Shown in pieces: positions 27,130 to 40,249 of a DNA stretch of 64,000 bases; position 1 is the stretch's first letter; each line of letters begins with the position of its first letter. Under the pieces are notes generated by a model, which saw only the letters and a list, made by a program, of their open reading frames with translations, was not told the origin of the DNA and ran no database searches. Both the position numbers and the translations under genes were made by a program. The stretch comes from Ficedula albicollis (Eukaryota; Chordata; Aves; Passeriformes; Muscicapidae): positions 40,130,592 through 40,194,591 of the forward strand of contig NC_021673.1 in assembly GCF_000247815.1 (NCBI RefSeq), written 5' to 3'.

Positions 27130-27600
27130 CTAGTGAGGACACAGCTGCATATATCGATGAATCAAAGTTACTCTTGTTAAGGCTGGCATTAATTTATATG
27201 GGGCAAGTTCCCTCCAGATCTGGTCGTGTAATATCGCTGAGAGTAGTTTGGGCTTGTTCCACCCTGCAAACCCTGTGCTTTTTGGATATGAATGGAGAAG
27301 ACTTGTAAATCCGAAGCGCTGCTCTTCTCAGTTGCTGGGTGAATGCCATCATACCCTCATTTAGATGTGGCAGCTGTTGTCAGTTACTTAATCTCATAAA
27401 TAAAATAAAGCCAAATTTCCAAATCTGCCTCTATCACACGGCCTCCTGCAATGCCTTAAATGAAGTGCGTATTTTTGTTTCTCAGGAATCTCCCTTTATA
27501 ACCCACTATACTGCTTGATTATTTCCTCTATGTCGCACAGGAAACGGTAAGTGATTAATAACCTGCCTCAGTTTTACTTTCCCCTCTTGCTGCAGCCTTG
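27130..27600. promoter_or_regulatory. Candidate conserved-type non-coding block
   Basis: Unique sequence that retains CpGs (ATATCGCTGAG, CCGAAGCGCTGC, GTCGCACAGG) within AT-rich DNA and contains a splice-bounded candidate exon. Conservation is inferred from composition and not seen. Confidence 0.25.
27486..27546 (+). other. Candidate 61-nt exon bounded by strong splice signals
   Basis: ATTTTTGTTTCTCAG (27471-27485) is a strong acceptor and GTAAGTG (27547-27553) a near-perfect donor. One of three frames is open and includes an ATG at 27530 followed by TCG CAC AGG AAA CG. That would leave two bases at the junction, which does not fit the one-base phase needed by the common RARB exon. If used, it would more likely be an untranslated exon of a long RARB transcript or part of a non-coding RNA. 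A second CACAG acceptor lies at 27536-27540. Confidence 0.3.
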
Positions 27601-28801
27601 TGAAATAATGTGACCCACAGATGTCTGAGCAAAACAATCCATTGCTTTAGTGACAAATGCTGTTGGGGCTTGCTCAGTGAAAGTGAGCGACCACAGGCAG
27701 AGAAGTTCAGGTATTCCTGCTTCTTTGATAATCTCTTTTTTTCTTTTGCATAAATTTTAAGTGTGCTGAAAACTCCCAACAAAACATGACATAGCCCACT
27801 CTGGAATACAGCCTGGGGTGAGTACTAGTCCCAGAGGCTCAGGAGGGAGATAGGAAGCAGGTTTGCTGAAGAAAGACAGATTTGGCACTAAAAATTGGCA
27901 TTCACTGGCTGTAGAAATGTTGAGAGGGATGTGATGTGCACCATATATGTCAGCACTTGCTTGCTTCTTCCTTTGCTAAAAACAAGACAATGGAAAATAA
28001 AGCCTCTGCATGTAAACAAATGAAAACTCTCTGTCAAAGTTAATTATATCATATCTGTCACCCTTCACAATTTTTAACATTGTCTGGAGTGAATGAGTGA
28101 TAGAAATTAGAATCTCAGAACTAGTTTTACTAGGATTTAGTTTAAGGCTGGTGTATGGAGATAGCTGTCAAGAGAAACTTCCCAGTAGTAACACTCAGAG
28201 AGTAGGGAAGATTCAGACTGTCGTTTTCATAGAGCACAAGTGCATACTGAGCCAATTTACAAGCTGATTGAATCTTTTAAGTATTGCTAATCGTTTCTAT
28301 AGTCAGTCTATAATACACTCTTCAACCATCAGCTGGAGAGTGGCGGCAGAACGGGTGTGTCGCATGTGTCAGGCTGGCTAATTGAGGGGTGTCACCCAAG
28401 CCCTCCGCCACATCTCTGTTTTCCTGAGTGGCTTTTACTAAAGGCATGTTTGAGTAGTAGGGAAGAGCGAAGTTACATTACATATGGTAGCAGCAGAAGT
28501 GTGAAACGGTGGTACCTAAAGAAGTATGACTAAGTGGTGATACCGGCCACACCTTCTTATGGCAAATCAGAAAAGGAAGCAGAACACGCATGCACACAGA
28601 TTACTCATACTAGCTAGTTTGAGCCAAGATAGGGAATTCTACATTTGCATTCACTGTGTGGGGAGAGAAATGGTTATTTAAAATTTAGATATCAACTGGA
28701 GAAACCTAGAAAATGGTTTAGAGGCTCAGTAATTAATCTTTTTAGCAAAGAGTTAACCAGGGCCCCAACTGCTGGGGATCTGCTGGGATTTCTGCTGTAA
28801 A

Positions 28802-28810
28802 GTGTGTGTG

Positions 28811-28852
<42 letters not shown>
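28802..28852. repeat. (TG)n microsatellite
   Basis: About 25 GT/TG units with one AGAG interruption near 28811-28814. Confidence 0.95.
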
Positions 28853-28853
<1 letters not shown>

Positions 28854-31503
28854 ACTTTTCCACCATTACTATTTCAGAAAATTTCCACTGCTGCTCACAG
28901 TATCAGTGCATATCAGCATGTCATTCATAAGCATTTTTTTTCCCATCATTTTTTTTTTAAATTGTAAGAAGGAAAAAAAAGTGGGTTGTGAAAAGGAGAA
29001 ACTCAGATGTAATTCTGCACTGGATAGAAAGAACTGCAGTGCTTTGCAAACCCACAGTTCATACAATCCAGTGCTCTCTCTTGCTTCCAAAAGGCTGAGA
29101 GTTTGTTTAAAAGTCCTTAGCTCAAGGGAATGGAGGATGTCCCACTTCTCTGTGTTCCTTCCTTTCACCCTTACCTTAAGGTGCACCATTATCTTGCAGT
29201 GATGAAACCTGAAAACAATGGTAAAGAGTTAACATCGAGGACTTCAGCAAAACCACCGGCAAAATACTCCACAATCCTGCTCTAAAGAGGTTTCTATAGA
29301 ACATCTGAGTTAAGCACAGCAATTACAAAGAAGCTCAAGTGGTCTTTGCTTGAAATTGCAAATGTACCACATTGCATTATCACAAGAATTCGCATGCAAG
29401 AACAGTTTGCAGATGGTTTGCATTGGCATACTTTATGTAAACGCTCCAGGGAACAGATGGCATCATGGGTTCTTGTGGCAAATGTGAATTTATAGTGCTC
29501 ACAACATGCTAAATTCTTTTGCCTGTGGCTGAAAAGCAACAAAAATGAAGTGGAAACTCAGCCCTGTAAATCAGTTTGCCAGTGTCTTTGCCATTGTAGC
29601 TATGGATAACATTTAGTTCAGTCTTTATTGTGAAATTTGGGGTTTTTTATTTGCTATCTACTTCCAATTGGGTGTGAGCGCATGTGGCATGTATGTATGT
29701 CTATTTGAGTATGCATATGCAGCTTTTAAATTAATAGACTGATATTGTATAAAGAACAGGAAGTTGAGATCTCAACCATCATTTAATCCAAAGCTTTTGA
29801 ATTTTTGATCCAAAATTGAATTCGGATAATTCTAATTTCCTGTTAATGCTAGATTGCTCTGGATAAATAATCTGATTTTAAATAAATATTGGCAAATATT
29901 GTTAGAAGGGGTAAAATAACCACATAGGTTAGAATTGTGATTTACTGACCTCTCAGTCATTTTGCACAAACATATGCAATGGGATGAGCATCAGGGCACA
30001 TTAGTATAAGAAGTAACAGCTCCTTCTCATTTGGACACAAGTTGAAATTTAAACATCTCCTGTAAAGAGGAGGAGTTATTTAAGAAGTAAGTCCTGGGAG
30101 GGGGGAGGAATTGTGTAAACAAGCAAGTGATACATTGAATTTGTTTGGAACTATTATATTGAACTTAGAATATAATTATTATTGCAGTATATTCCCTAAT
30201 TATTTAGATGCTTGTAAAAATTGATTTTATGTAAACACAGCTTGTTCTAAAAGAGCCAGGTCTTTGCAGTGAACATAAGTTGTTTAAAATTTATTGACCT
30301 GTCGTTCACATGTGTTACTTTACTAGCACTTAATGGTCTGTTTAGATAGTCTTGGTGTGTATGAACTCCCAGTGCGCTACTCCAAGCACCACACGTTGAC
30401 AGGTAGCTGCCATGTAGATAAAATAAGGGGCCCTACTCCAAAGCATAGAGGGACACACAATCATTAGTTATTTTCTAATCTAAAGCAGGGATTTCCTTGG
30501 CAGCCAGAGGAAAAGAATAGTTCTGATTTTGCATTATCTCTGCAGCTGAGCTCGGCCCTAAGTCTTGAACCAATATGCAGGAAGGACAAAAGCAAACAAG
30601 CAGGAAACCCAGCCTTGCACCAAATGGAGTTGATTTAAGGAGCCTGAGCTTTGAGGGTTTCTTTTTGAATGGGTCCTGTAGACAGTGGCTGAGATTAGGA
30701 ACTTGCTTTGGCCTTCAGACTCCCAGGAAAGATTTAAGACTGATAATGGAAATGTAAATTACTTTTGTAGTAGATAGAGATCACCTTAAAAACCCACTTG
30801 TGGTAAAACTTTCTGCAGTGTTTTTTCATCTTGTGTATAAATAATGCTGTCCAAAAACAAAAACTAAAACAACATAAAGTGCTACTTCTCATTATACTTA
30901 TTTTCCTCTGGCTCAAATGTGATTTATGCCCTTTTTCTTAACTTCTAAGGCTGCTATGTATTTTGTGAGTTGATACTGCTTTATTTAATCGTTAAGGTCT
31001 TATAAAAAAAAAAGGAAATGCTAATAATAGGATCAGACTAGCCCCCAAACTTTGCCACTCTATTTCCACCTATATGAGACTAAGTATATCTAGAGACTTG
31101 GCTTTGGCTTTTCATGTTGTGATTGTGGATCAGCAGCATAGTTACTTTAATTTGATGCAAGCAGGGGCTGCATCTCTAAAATTCACTGCTGGAGTGGCTC
31201 TGTCCTGCCCTACTCAGTCATTATCAGCGTGTCTGTGAACCGTAAATACTTGGCACATAAAAAGATGTTTATCTTGACTTTAAATGTTCGGTTTGAAAAT
31301 GCTGGCCCAAATTCATACTAATACTACACCATACTATCTGAAAGCCTACTGTGGCCCTGAAAACTCAGCAATAAACTTTTCAAAGGAAAACTAGTTTATG
31401 TCAGTGTTTAAGTATTTTGTAGGGCTCTTAAGTAATGAGTACATTAGGTTACTATTTTCTTGCGTAAATGCAGTTGCACAGTTGTTCTTCTGCCTTCGTG
31501 TCA
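28853..31503. other. Non-coding DNA, no gene seen
   Basis: No supported feature. Short frames on both strands look accidental. Confidence 0.55.
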
Positions 31504-31584
31504 GGTCAAATTCTGCTATATTTGACCAACAACAATTCAGAATAACTATTATTTCCAGTTGATTTACATCTGTGTAAATCAGCT
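31504..31584. repeat. Two close inverted repeats, possible old palindromic repeat
   Basis: GGTCAAAT (31504-31511) pairs with ATTTGACC (31520-31527). AGTTGATTTACA (31557-31568) pairs, with one G-T wobble, with TGTAAATCAGCT (31573-31584) around TCTG. The wording resembles the same ancient amniote palindromic repeat suspected at 25478. Confidence 0.45.
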
Positions 31585-33460
31585 TTTTGTGATGTCTACA
31601 GTATGGATAAGAAAAATCAGTATCAGTTTTGTTTGCTGTGGCAGTAAAAATGTTTGTTCACCCACTTTTCCAACTACACTGATTTCTCTATAGACTGAGC
31701 AAGCCCAGTATCTCAAACCCTTAAAAACAACAACAGAAACCCACAACTGTTAAATCCTTCACTCCAGTGGCATGCACTTGGCTTTGAAGGCATGAATTTA
31801 AAACATAAATAGTTACGGAAAATGCTTTTTATATAATTGGGTTTTTTGCCCATATAATTCTGTCTAGGCTCTTTTCCCCTAACATAGGATTGCAAATTTT
31901 GTTACTGGCCATCCATTAAAATTGAAAATTAGAACTTTCAACAAGTTCATCCTTTGCCTGATATATTCGAACATCGTTTATCAGCAATGGAAATGTCATA
32001 TAAACCCAACTGATTATGTATTTTGAGATGAGAATTGAGTTCACAGAAATGCTTAAAAAAAAGTTCTGCTCAATAACTCCATCTTATTCCTCTGCAAAAT
32101 ATGTCAATTTTGTGCTTAAGTGTCATATTTCTTTTATAGTTTTTGCCCTAGGAGCAGCATGATTAGCTCAGGAGGATATTTAAGCCTAGATTGTCAACCT
32201 CCAGTGCTCTCTGGTTTTAAATGGTTCTATTTAGTGATAAAGCATTTGCTGTCAGCCCTGTTCACTAAGAGGTGGTCTCATTTTAATGTGCTGGACATGA
32301 ACAAACCCTGTTGAAGATAAGGAAGCTGCAGTAGCAGTGTGCTTCTGGCAGATTAAGGTCTAGAGATTTTGCTGTTAAAAGTCCCCTTTAGAGAAAGCAA
32401 TGCAGTCATGTCTCATGCCAGCTCCTTCTTCTCTGACTAGCAGGTGTGCACTCACTGCAGTTGGCTTCCCAGTGGTTCCTGCTTTTGGGTAGGATGGCTG
32501 GAAGGATTTCTGTCCCTTGCCCATAGTGCTCAGCTCTACACCAGTCCATTGTGTGGCGCTATAGCCTGCCTTGTCCCTGGGGGTTACAGGGCAAGGACTG
32601 CCTGGCCTTGGCTCCTTGGCTGAGAGATTGGCCATGACACCTGCTAAGGAGTGTATCCCTTCCCTCCTGGCATCTTAACTAGGTGTCCAACACCCTCATC
32701 CTGGAAGCAGTGCTGTCTCCATGTTGACTGTGGACATCCTGGGTGGGCACGGAGAGCCTACTAGGCACATGAAATGACTGCCTTTTGGCCAAAGCTCTTT
32801 TAGCTAGACAGAGGCAAGGATAATGATAAGGGTAGCTAATAAATAGACATAACTGGGACCAAACTAATGAGAGAAGATAGGGTAGGTTCCTCCCAGAAGG
32901 AAATTTGTTGGTGGTGTGATAAGCTTAGGCATCTGGATTGTCTCAATACCAAATTTTACACTTAGGGCAAGCATAGCAATTTTTACTAACCAGGATGGCA
33001 CTTTTTCTTCTCACTAATAAGAAACTACTAAAACTTCATTGTACTAATGAAATGTAAGTGACCAGCAAGGTCACCTCCAGTTTCATGTACCAGTGCTGGT
33101 ACTGAGACATTGTGGTTGCAGTTAAACTCCAAAGAGGTATCCAGAGTTCCTGTGTGATAAACTGTCCTCTTGGTATGTTCAAGGGATATTTTCCTACATT
33201 TTGACCCTTAAAGAATGTCTTCAAAAGATGTATTACACCACTCCTACCTAAGCCAAGCCCATTTAGGAGATACATCCAGGAGAGAAAAATATAAAAAACT
33301 CTTTTCACACTTTTATCAGATATATCTCCATAGCTCAAGAGACGGATGATGTCACTGAAGGCACTGACTTATTGTATATATGCTTACATATTAGGCAGTA
33401 CAAAACCCATAAAAATTGTGTGGTTTTTAATAAGGGAATGTTATATAAGATACAGGGGTA
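31585..33460. other. Non-coding DNA, no gene seen
   Basis: No supported feature. Confidence 0.5.
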
Positions 33461-34036
33461 CCCAAGATGAGTGAACAAGTGAGCCAGCTGGAAGCTTCCG
33501 AAGATTTTGGATGGCTCCTGAAGGTAGTTGATCAGATTTCTTGTGTGACTCCAGTGAACATATAAAAATGTTGCTTAAGCTAGCCAAGTGGAGGCAGCTC
33601 TTCCCTACACCAAGAGTACACAAGATGAGTGAACAAGTGAGCCAGCTGGAAGCTTCCGAAGGGGTACCCAAGATGAGTGAACAAGTGAGCCAGCTGGAAG
33701 CTTCCGAAGATTTTGGATGGCTCCTGAAGGTAGTTGATCAGATTTCTTGTGTGACTCCAGTGAACATATAAAAATGTTGCTTAAGCTAGCCAAGTGGAGG
33801 CAGCTCTTCCCTACACCATGCAGCTCCAGAGACAGCATGGAAGAACTCCAGCCCTGCATATAAAAATGTTGCTTAAGTAGTGCTAGCCAAGTGGAGGCAG
33901 CTCTTCCCCTCACCATGCAGCTCCAGAGACAGCATGGAAGAAACATATAAAAATGTTGCTTAAGCTAGCCAAGTGGAGGCAGCTCTTCCCTACACCATGC
34001 AGCTCCAGAGACAGCATGGAAGAACTCCAGCCCTCT
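33461..34036. repeat. Nested tandem repeat cluster of four modules
   Basis: Four modules recur: A (AAGATGAGTGAACAAGTGAG and following), B (ATTTTGGATGGCTCC and following), C (ACATATAAAAATGTTGC and following) and D (ATGCAGCTCCAGAGACAGC and following). The order reads A-B-C-A-A-B-C-D-C-D-C-D. One C copy (about 33857-33914) has an extra TAGTG-type insertion. Frames through the cluster repeat accordingly and do not resemble a protein. Confidence 0.85.
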
Positions 34037-35854
34037 GCTCACAATGATGCTTGAAAAGAGTGGCTGTTGCAGTTCTTGTTTTCAGGAGCTTCTCATGGAC
34101 TTGAAGTCTCACACCTACTCACATGGGCTCTTTCTCCACTAGAGTGTGGTGAACTGTCCTGAGAATCAGCAAAAGCCATAGGAAGCTCTTAGACTTGCTT
34201 AGTTCCTGCCCATGTTGGTGGATAGAGGGAATTGCAGGGGCTCAAAGGCTATCAGAAAAACAAGCAGGGTCAGGACATGGGCTGAGGTCATGTCCTGTGA
34301 GCTGTCCATTCTGACAGGTAGCACGCAGGCCTCCTCTCCCCAGCAATGGCAGGGGTGGAATTCATATGAGTTAGTGTTGCTTTAATACAGATTCTCAAAA
34401 TGTTCAGAGGGTCAGTTGTGATGCAGGGTGGCAATTGCATCTCAGCTAAGCCCAAGGCTGATAGACAAGGCAAGTATACTTTGCTCTGCTTCCATGTATT
34501 TTCTTCTGGCTGTCACAGCGGGGAATACTGAGCAGAAAATAAAATAATTCTTTTTGTGTGTTTTACTGGCTGTTGCCATATGGTCAGTAATAGTGGAGAG
34601 CCGGCTCTGGTATCTTCACATAAGCTTTGAACATCCTCATGTTCGTGACTACAGATCTGGATGTGGGGGGTAGGCAGGATGGGCTTGCCACCTTTAATAA
34701 CATTCATATTTTCCTATGTATTTAGACATACTTATGTCTATTGTTAGATTCAGGTCCCACATCTATTAGCTTTTTATTAAAAATTTTCTAGAAAATTGTA
34801 TCTTCCCACACTGAAGGCCTTTTTTATGAAGATATTCTTCTGGTTCCACTGGCAGGACCTTATTAGCAGCATTCACAAAGCCTCCCAACAGGAATGTCTT
34901 GGGCCCTGAAGCTGTAGCTTTACTTATGTAGACATTCCCTGCTCCCTCTCCATCATTTGAAGGCCTGTAAGATCTTCCTCTGTATTGTTTTTAGGATTAT
35001 GTTTGTTAAAGCTAGTAAACTGAGGGATAAATCAAAGGGATTTTGTGATCATAAAGACTTACAATCATCACTATATTACATACTTGAGTAGGGTTAAAAT
35101 AACAACTCAATTTTAATTTAAAAGGGGGCTGGGAGTAGTTTATGAAGAATACTAGTTTTTATGTAGTTGTCTAGTAAACAACAATGTATAAGATTGAACA
35201 TCTTGGACAACAGTTAATAAGGAATATGAAGCTGGTCTCAGAGTGCTTTCACAGTACCTTCCCAGTACCTTTGTTGCCTCTTTTGCAGGCCCTGAATTCA
35301 CTTCAGCATATCTGAATTACTCAGTGTTGTCAGCCTCAAATGTAAAATAAATCTTAATGCTGACATACATATTAAAAGGCTCAGTGCTAGTAATTCAGAG
35401 TACTTCTTCCTTATCCCTCAATTTCTTAGCCTTTCAACATGCCTATCTGGTCATGTTTGTAGGCCATTCTTGAGTCCTTAAAGCTGAAAACTTCTCAGAT
35501 GAAAACTGAGAGGCTCGCTTGACTGGTGAAAGTTAGATGAAGAGAATAAAAAGATTCTTTAAATCTCATGGTGAATTTTCTACATTTGGCAATTTTTTAC
35601 AGATTCTTCCCATAGTTTAGTACCTTTCTTTGAGAGTAAGTGGTAAGATGTGGAGTCTTACTAAAACCCCTTTTATTTAAAATCTTTAGAGCACCCACTG
35701 TGACTTAGCTTTGCAACAGCCATCACAGATCCTCCTCTTTGCCGTATGGTTGCCCAGTGTAGCACACATTACAAAAAACTTTCCTCCATACAGCCAACAG
35801 CTCTAATATGCAGAAGGTATTCAGTCACCAGAAATACCTTCTGTAATGAGGAAA
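34037..35854. other. Non-coding DNA, no gene seen
   Basis: No supported feature. Confidence 0.5.
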
Positions 35855-35954
35855 GAGCATGGGAGCTTGTACTTGGCATTAGTGTGCACCCTCCCTGTCA
35901 CCAGAGAGCATGGGAGTTTGTGCTTGGCATTAGTGTGCACCCTCCCTGTCACCA
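35855..35954. repeat. 51-bp tandem duplication
   Basis: Copies starting at 35855 and 35906 (GAGCATGGGAG) differ at two positions. Confidence 0.9.
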
Positions 35955-38900
35955 CGCTGTAAGTGGTCCATGCAGCCAAGAGTAATTATGAGAAATGTGT
36001 TGTTTTGTGAAGCACAGTGAAGGCTCTGTACAAGTCTGCAAGCAGCTAAAGAGAAACTCAAGCAGTGGGTGTGTGTAAGGTCATGTTGGGATGAAGTAGA
36101 TGCGGTAGGTGTGCATTCAGGGGTAATTAAAATAACAGTAAAATTAAGTAAGCCTCCTTTGGATTATAAAGTGTGATTTTAATTGAAAATATTAACATTA
36201 AACCAGTCACCAGAGAGAGGCTTTGTGAGGGTTCTTTTGGTCTTGTATAATGAAAGTGATACATGAAAAAAGGAAAATCAAATAATAATGTGATTCCATA
36301 AAGGACTGTCTGTATACTGTAAAGGTGCTACCAGTATTCCCAGCCCGGGCTCAATCACTTCCCAATGAGTGATCCACCTGAGTTCCAAGAGTTCATAAAG
36401 GCAGAGCATGGAACATTTGCATCCAGGTTTTGACAGACTAGCAGAAAACTTACTTATAGGTGCAAACCCCAGTTCTGAGCTTGTATTTCAATTTTGTTGG
36501 GTCTATATCTTGAGCTTTGGAGAAAGTGAGTCACACTCTGAGTATCTTAAAATGGGCTAAAATCACAAACTGTCTCTGCATTTTTATGTAGGGCATCACA
36601 AAGTATTTTTGTTCTCGACCTCCCATGATCTCCTACTAAAACTGCTAGCTTCCAGTGTCTAATATCCTAAAAAGGCCTATTAATTATTTACAAACCTCCG
36701 CCTTATCGGTTGACTTTTTGTGGTTCTTGTTGTCAGTCTACTCTCTGTTTTCCTTCTTGCCATCTTTTCTTCCTTCTTTAGTTGGGTGTTTGACTAATAA
36801 AATTACACCCATTTATTTACATAGCAGCTGTCAAAGCATGATACTCTGTTACAGAAGTAAGCACACAAAAATGTTCATCCCCCTTGTTTGCTATCTTGAA
36901 ATTGCAGGGACTTGGTTTTTCTAAACCCTCCTCTAAACCTATATGAGTAATGATGAAAAGGAAAAAACATTCTTCCAGGAGCATGAAACCTCTAAGTTAT
37001 TGTCACACTGGTGTCACTCGCTAAAGCTGTGTAATAGGTTTGTCAGAGAGACCTGCAGAAGAAAGAACCATCTCTATCATTCAGTGGGAACTTGAAATAG
37101 AAAAGCTGTGACTTAATTCCTTATGGTGTTTTCTTGGCATCAGCTCTATCTCCCCAGCTCTTATTCAGGCAGAAAGAAAGGGCTGTTTTGTTTTGTTGTG
37201 TTTTTGCAAGAGAGTAAAATAAAATATTAACTGTGTTTTTCTTTTTAATATTGGGAGCATAATAAGGTCTCTTAAGAAAAAGAAAGCCAACCAGTAAGCC
37301 TGGAATGTCTCTCATTTCTTTAACAGCTACATAGTGTGTGCAGCTGAAATCTGCCAGTTGGATCCTAGCAGGGGAGAAACCACTTTAGTTTGTTTGGTTT
37401 GTATATGGAATAACATTTTTCTTGCCTTGGAATACTTGTTTGTCATCACTCCCCTTTTGTGTTTATGTTCTGCTTGGAAATAGTCTCCATGCTGTATATG
37501 CATTTGCCAGGATGTGCACATAAACAATGTTCCATTATGGGCTGCTCTGCATATTCCTTATTTACACCATATACATTCACCAGTAAACATGGTGGGGAAT
37601 GACAGAGAGCAAACTCTTCTAGGCCCCTTTTTGTCAGTTAGGCCAGACTTTCTGCCATATGCTTACTGAGGTCCCACTTCTATTCATGTTTTTATTAGGT
37701 AGAAAAAAAGTGTCCAGACTTCACACAAAGCAGCTTTTGTGTTCTGTGTCAAAAAAAATCTTCTCCTATGAAATGTTGATAGAAGTACCCACAGCCCTTG
37801 TGGGGGTGCAGAGTTTGAATAGGCCCGTGGTGAAAGCACGGGAGGGGAGGGCAGGGGAGCTGGGGTACAATTTTTGCTGCTTGTGTGCTGTGGACGTATA
37901 TCACTTAACTTTCTCTTTTCTCTAGTTTTCTATTTAGCAGCCAGGGTTGTACTCCTCATCTTGATGCTTGTCACAAAGGTGATGTTTTTAAACTCTTTCA
38001 GAATTTTAGCTGGAAGGGATGAGAAAGGCAAAATATTGTTTAGTGTAGCAGAAAATGGAAGTTTGACTTAGAATATATGCTGTTTAGTAAAACTATAGAA
38101 CCATGGAAAAAAAAAAAGTGTTACAGTGGCATAAATCATTTTTAGTGACTCTGCGCTTGAAAATGGACAGATTATATCTTTTTCTCATTGATTTTGTATT
38201 TGGTTAATGATTCCAGTTCTGAGATCATAAAGCTATATAAGATGTAAAAGATATGGGAAAATATCTTTAACCTCTACATTTAAACTATGTGTTTCTTTTG
38301 ACATTGAAATACTGCAATGACCTGGTAATGTTTTCCAATGTTTTAATTTTTGCTGATGTACAAAAATATCACAGAAGAGCTGATTCGTAATTATTACACA
38401 TGGTATTGCATAAATTTCTTCCTAATTAAAAAGCTTCTAAATTCTGAATAATCAATTTATGAAGACATGTGGTTTTGACAAATTATACATTTAATTTCTA
38501 AAGATTTATTAGAAATTTGACCTGCAGCTAGTTAATTATGGTTATAGTACTGATGCAGTAATACTGGAGATTGATATAATTATATGGTTGCAAATTTATT
38601 TTGATGTCATCTACCTTAGTAGGAGGACATGGGAATACACCTATATTTTGCACCATCTTGTTTATGGTGCAGGGAGGCATTAGTTTAATGAAGAACACAA
38701 ATATTTGATAAGTCTGTGTTGTATTTATATGAAAGGGTACTTTCAACAGAATATAAGTGTGTTGAACTTGGTCCTTCAGGTTTTACGTTTTTGAAGGCTA
38801 CATTTCCAGGGGCATCTGATACAGTTTTAGGTGAATAATGGTAGCAAAATATGAACTTTAAAAAAAAAAAATCCATAATAAGAAATTAAATTGATTCTTC

Positions 38901-40121
38901 CTAATTAATTTTCAGATCACAAAATATTTCTGAAGTAGCTCTGTTTGTACTAATCTCCCACCCACTATATTGGTACTTCTAGTTTTATGAAAGTCAGCAG
39001 CTAAGTAATTCAAGATGAATATTCAAGATATAATGCAAGAAGCCAAATTAAATAATAAATAGAATTTTAAATTATGTCTTTCTATCCCATCTGGATTTGC
39101 AAGTGATGTATGAGAACCATAGAAAGAAAATGCAGATGAACTTTTAGAATGTGAAATGTTTAGAAAAGCAAGGCATATCTTAACCATGTAGATAGTCCTT
39201 CCAGTAACACACAAAGGTTACCTGGTTTTTTTAAAGCAACTAAGAAAAAAAGAAACTTTAACAGGGCTGTGGTTTCTTCTGACTGATCTGAATGGGAACT
39301 GAGGAGCTGCTGCTGAGCAGAGATTTTACTTCACGAAGAGGTGTTGGTGGGAAATGTGTGTTACAGGATCTGCTGTAACCTTTCTGTGTCCCTATGTGAG
39401 AATGGTGGGTGGGGGAAGAGGAGCAGAAGATGAACTGGTTCAAGGCTTTTCTCCTCTAACCTTCAGGTAAGAGTGTCCTTCCAGGGTAAAGGAAAGGTAT
39501 AGTCTTACCCTGCTTGCCTGAATCAGGGCAGTGTCACTGGTGCCTGCCTTTTCAAGCATTGTTTAATGCCTGTTCTACCATAAGTCCATTTCTGCCTGTA
39601 AAAAGAAAGAAAAGAGGAAATAGACAGAGCTCACTTACTGTGACCAGAAGACAGTCATAAGTAAGTGTAATATCACATCAGCCTGATCTCTTATTTTCTC
39701 CTCTGGAAACTTAGTAGCTCCTTTTTCCTACACAGTGTGCAGCTGTGGCTCAAAGCAGTGAAGTGTGACCACGCCAGGGGTGCCCTGAGTGAGGACATGT
39801 GCCCTTCCTGGTCCCCAGGGACCCTCTAGCTCTCTTACAAGGGACAAAACTAATGTAGCTGAATTTTAACATTTTAAAAATAGAGACCTTAAGGAGTCTT
39901 TGTCTTAGGTGTTGACTTTTTTAGATTCAAACTTTATTATTTCTGATAACCTGAACATGAATAGTGCTATGCTAAGAGTATATAGTATTTTTGCTCACAT
40001 TTGATAGGTATACATATCAAATATCAAAGTGTAATGCAGTTCTAAAAAGAAAATAGGGAAATTGCTGTGATGAAATAAATAGAGATTCCCAGATTCATCA
40101 AATTACTTGATGTCAGTAATT
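35955..40121. other. Non-coding DNA, no gene seen
   Basis: AT-rich sequence with short chance frames. Confidence 0.55.
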
Positions 40122-40249
40122 AGAAAGGACTATTAGAAGACAACTAATATTACAAGATTTGTAGGAGTTATTTCAGAGTTTACAGAGAAAGGACTATTAG
40201 AAGACAACTAATACTATAAGATTTGTAGGAGTTATTTCAGAGTTTACAG
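40122..40249. repeat. 64-bp tandem duplication
   Basis: Copies at 40122-40185 and 40186-40249 begin AGAAAGGACTATTAG and differ at two positions. Confidence 0.9.
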
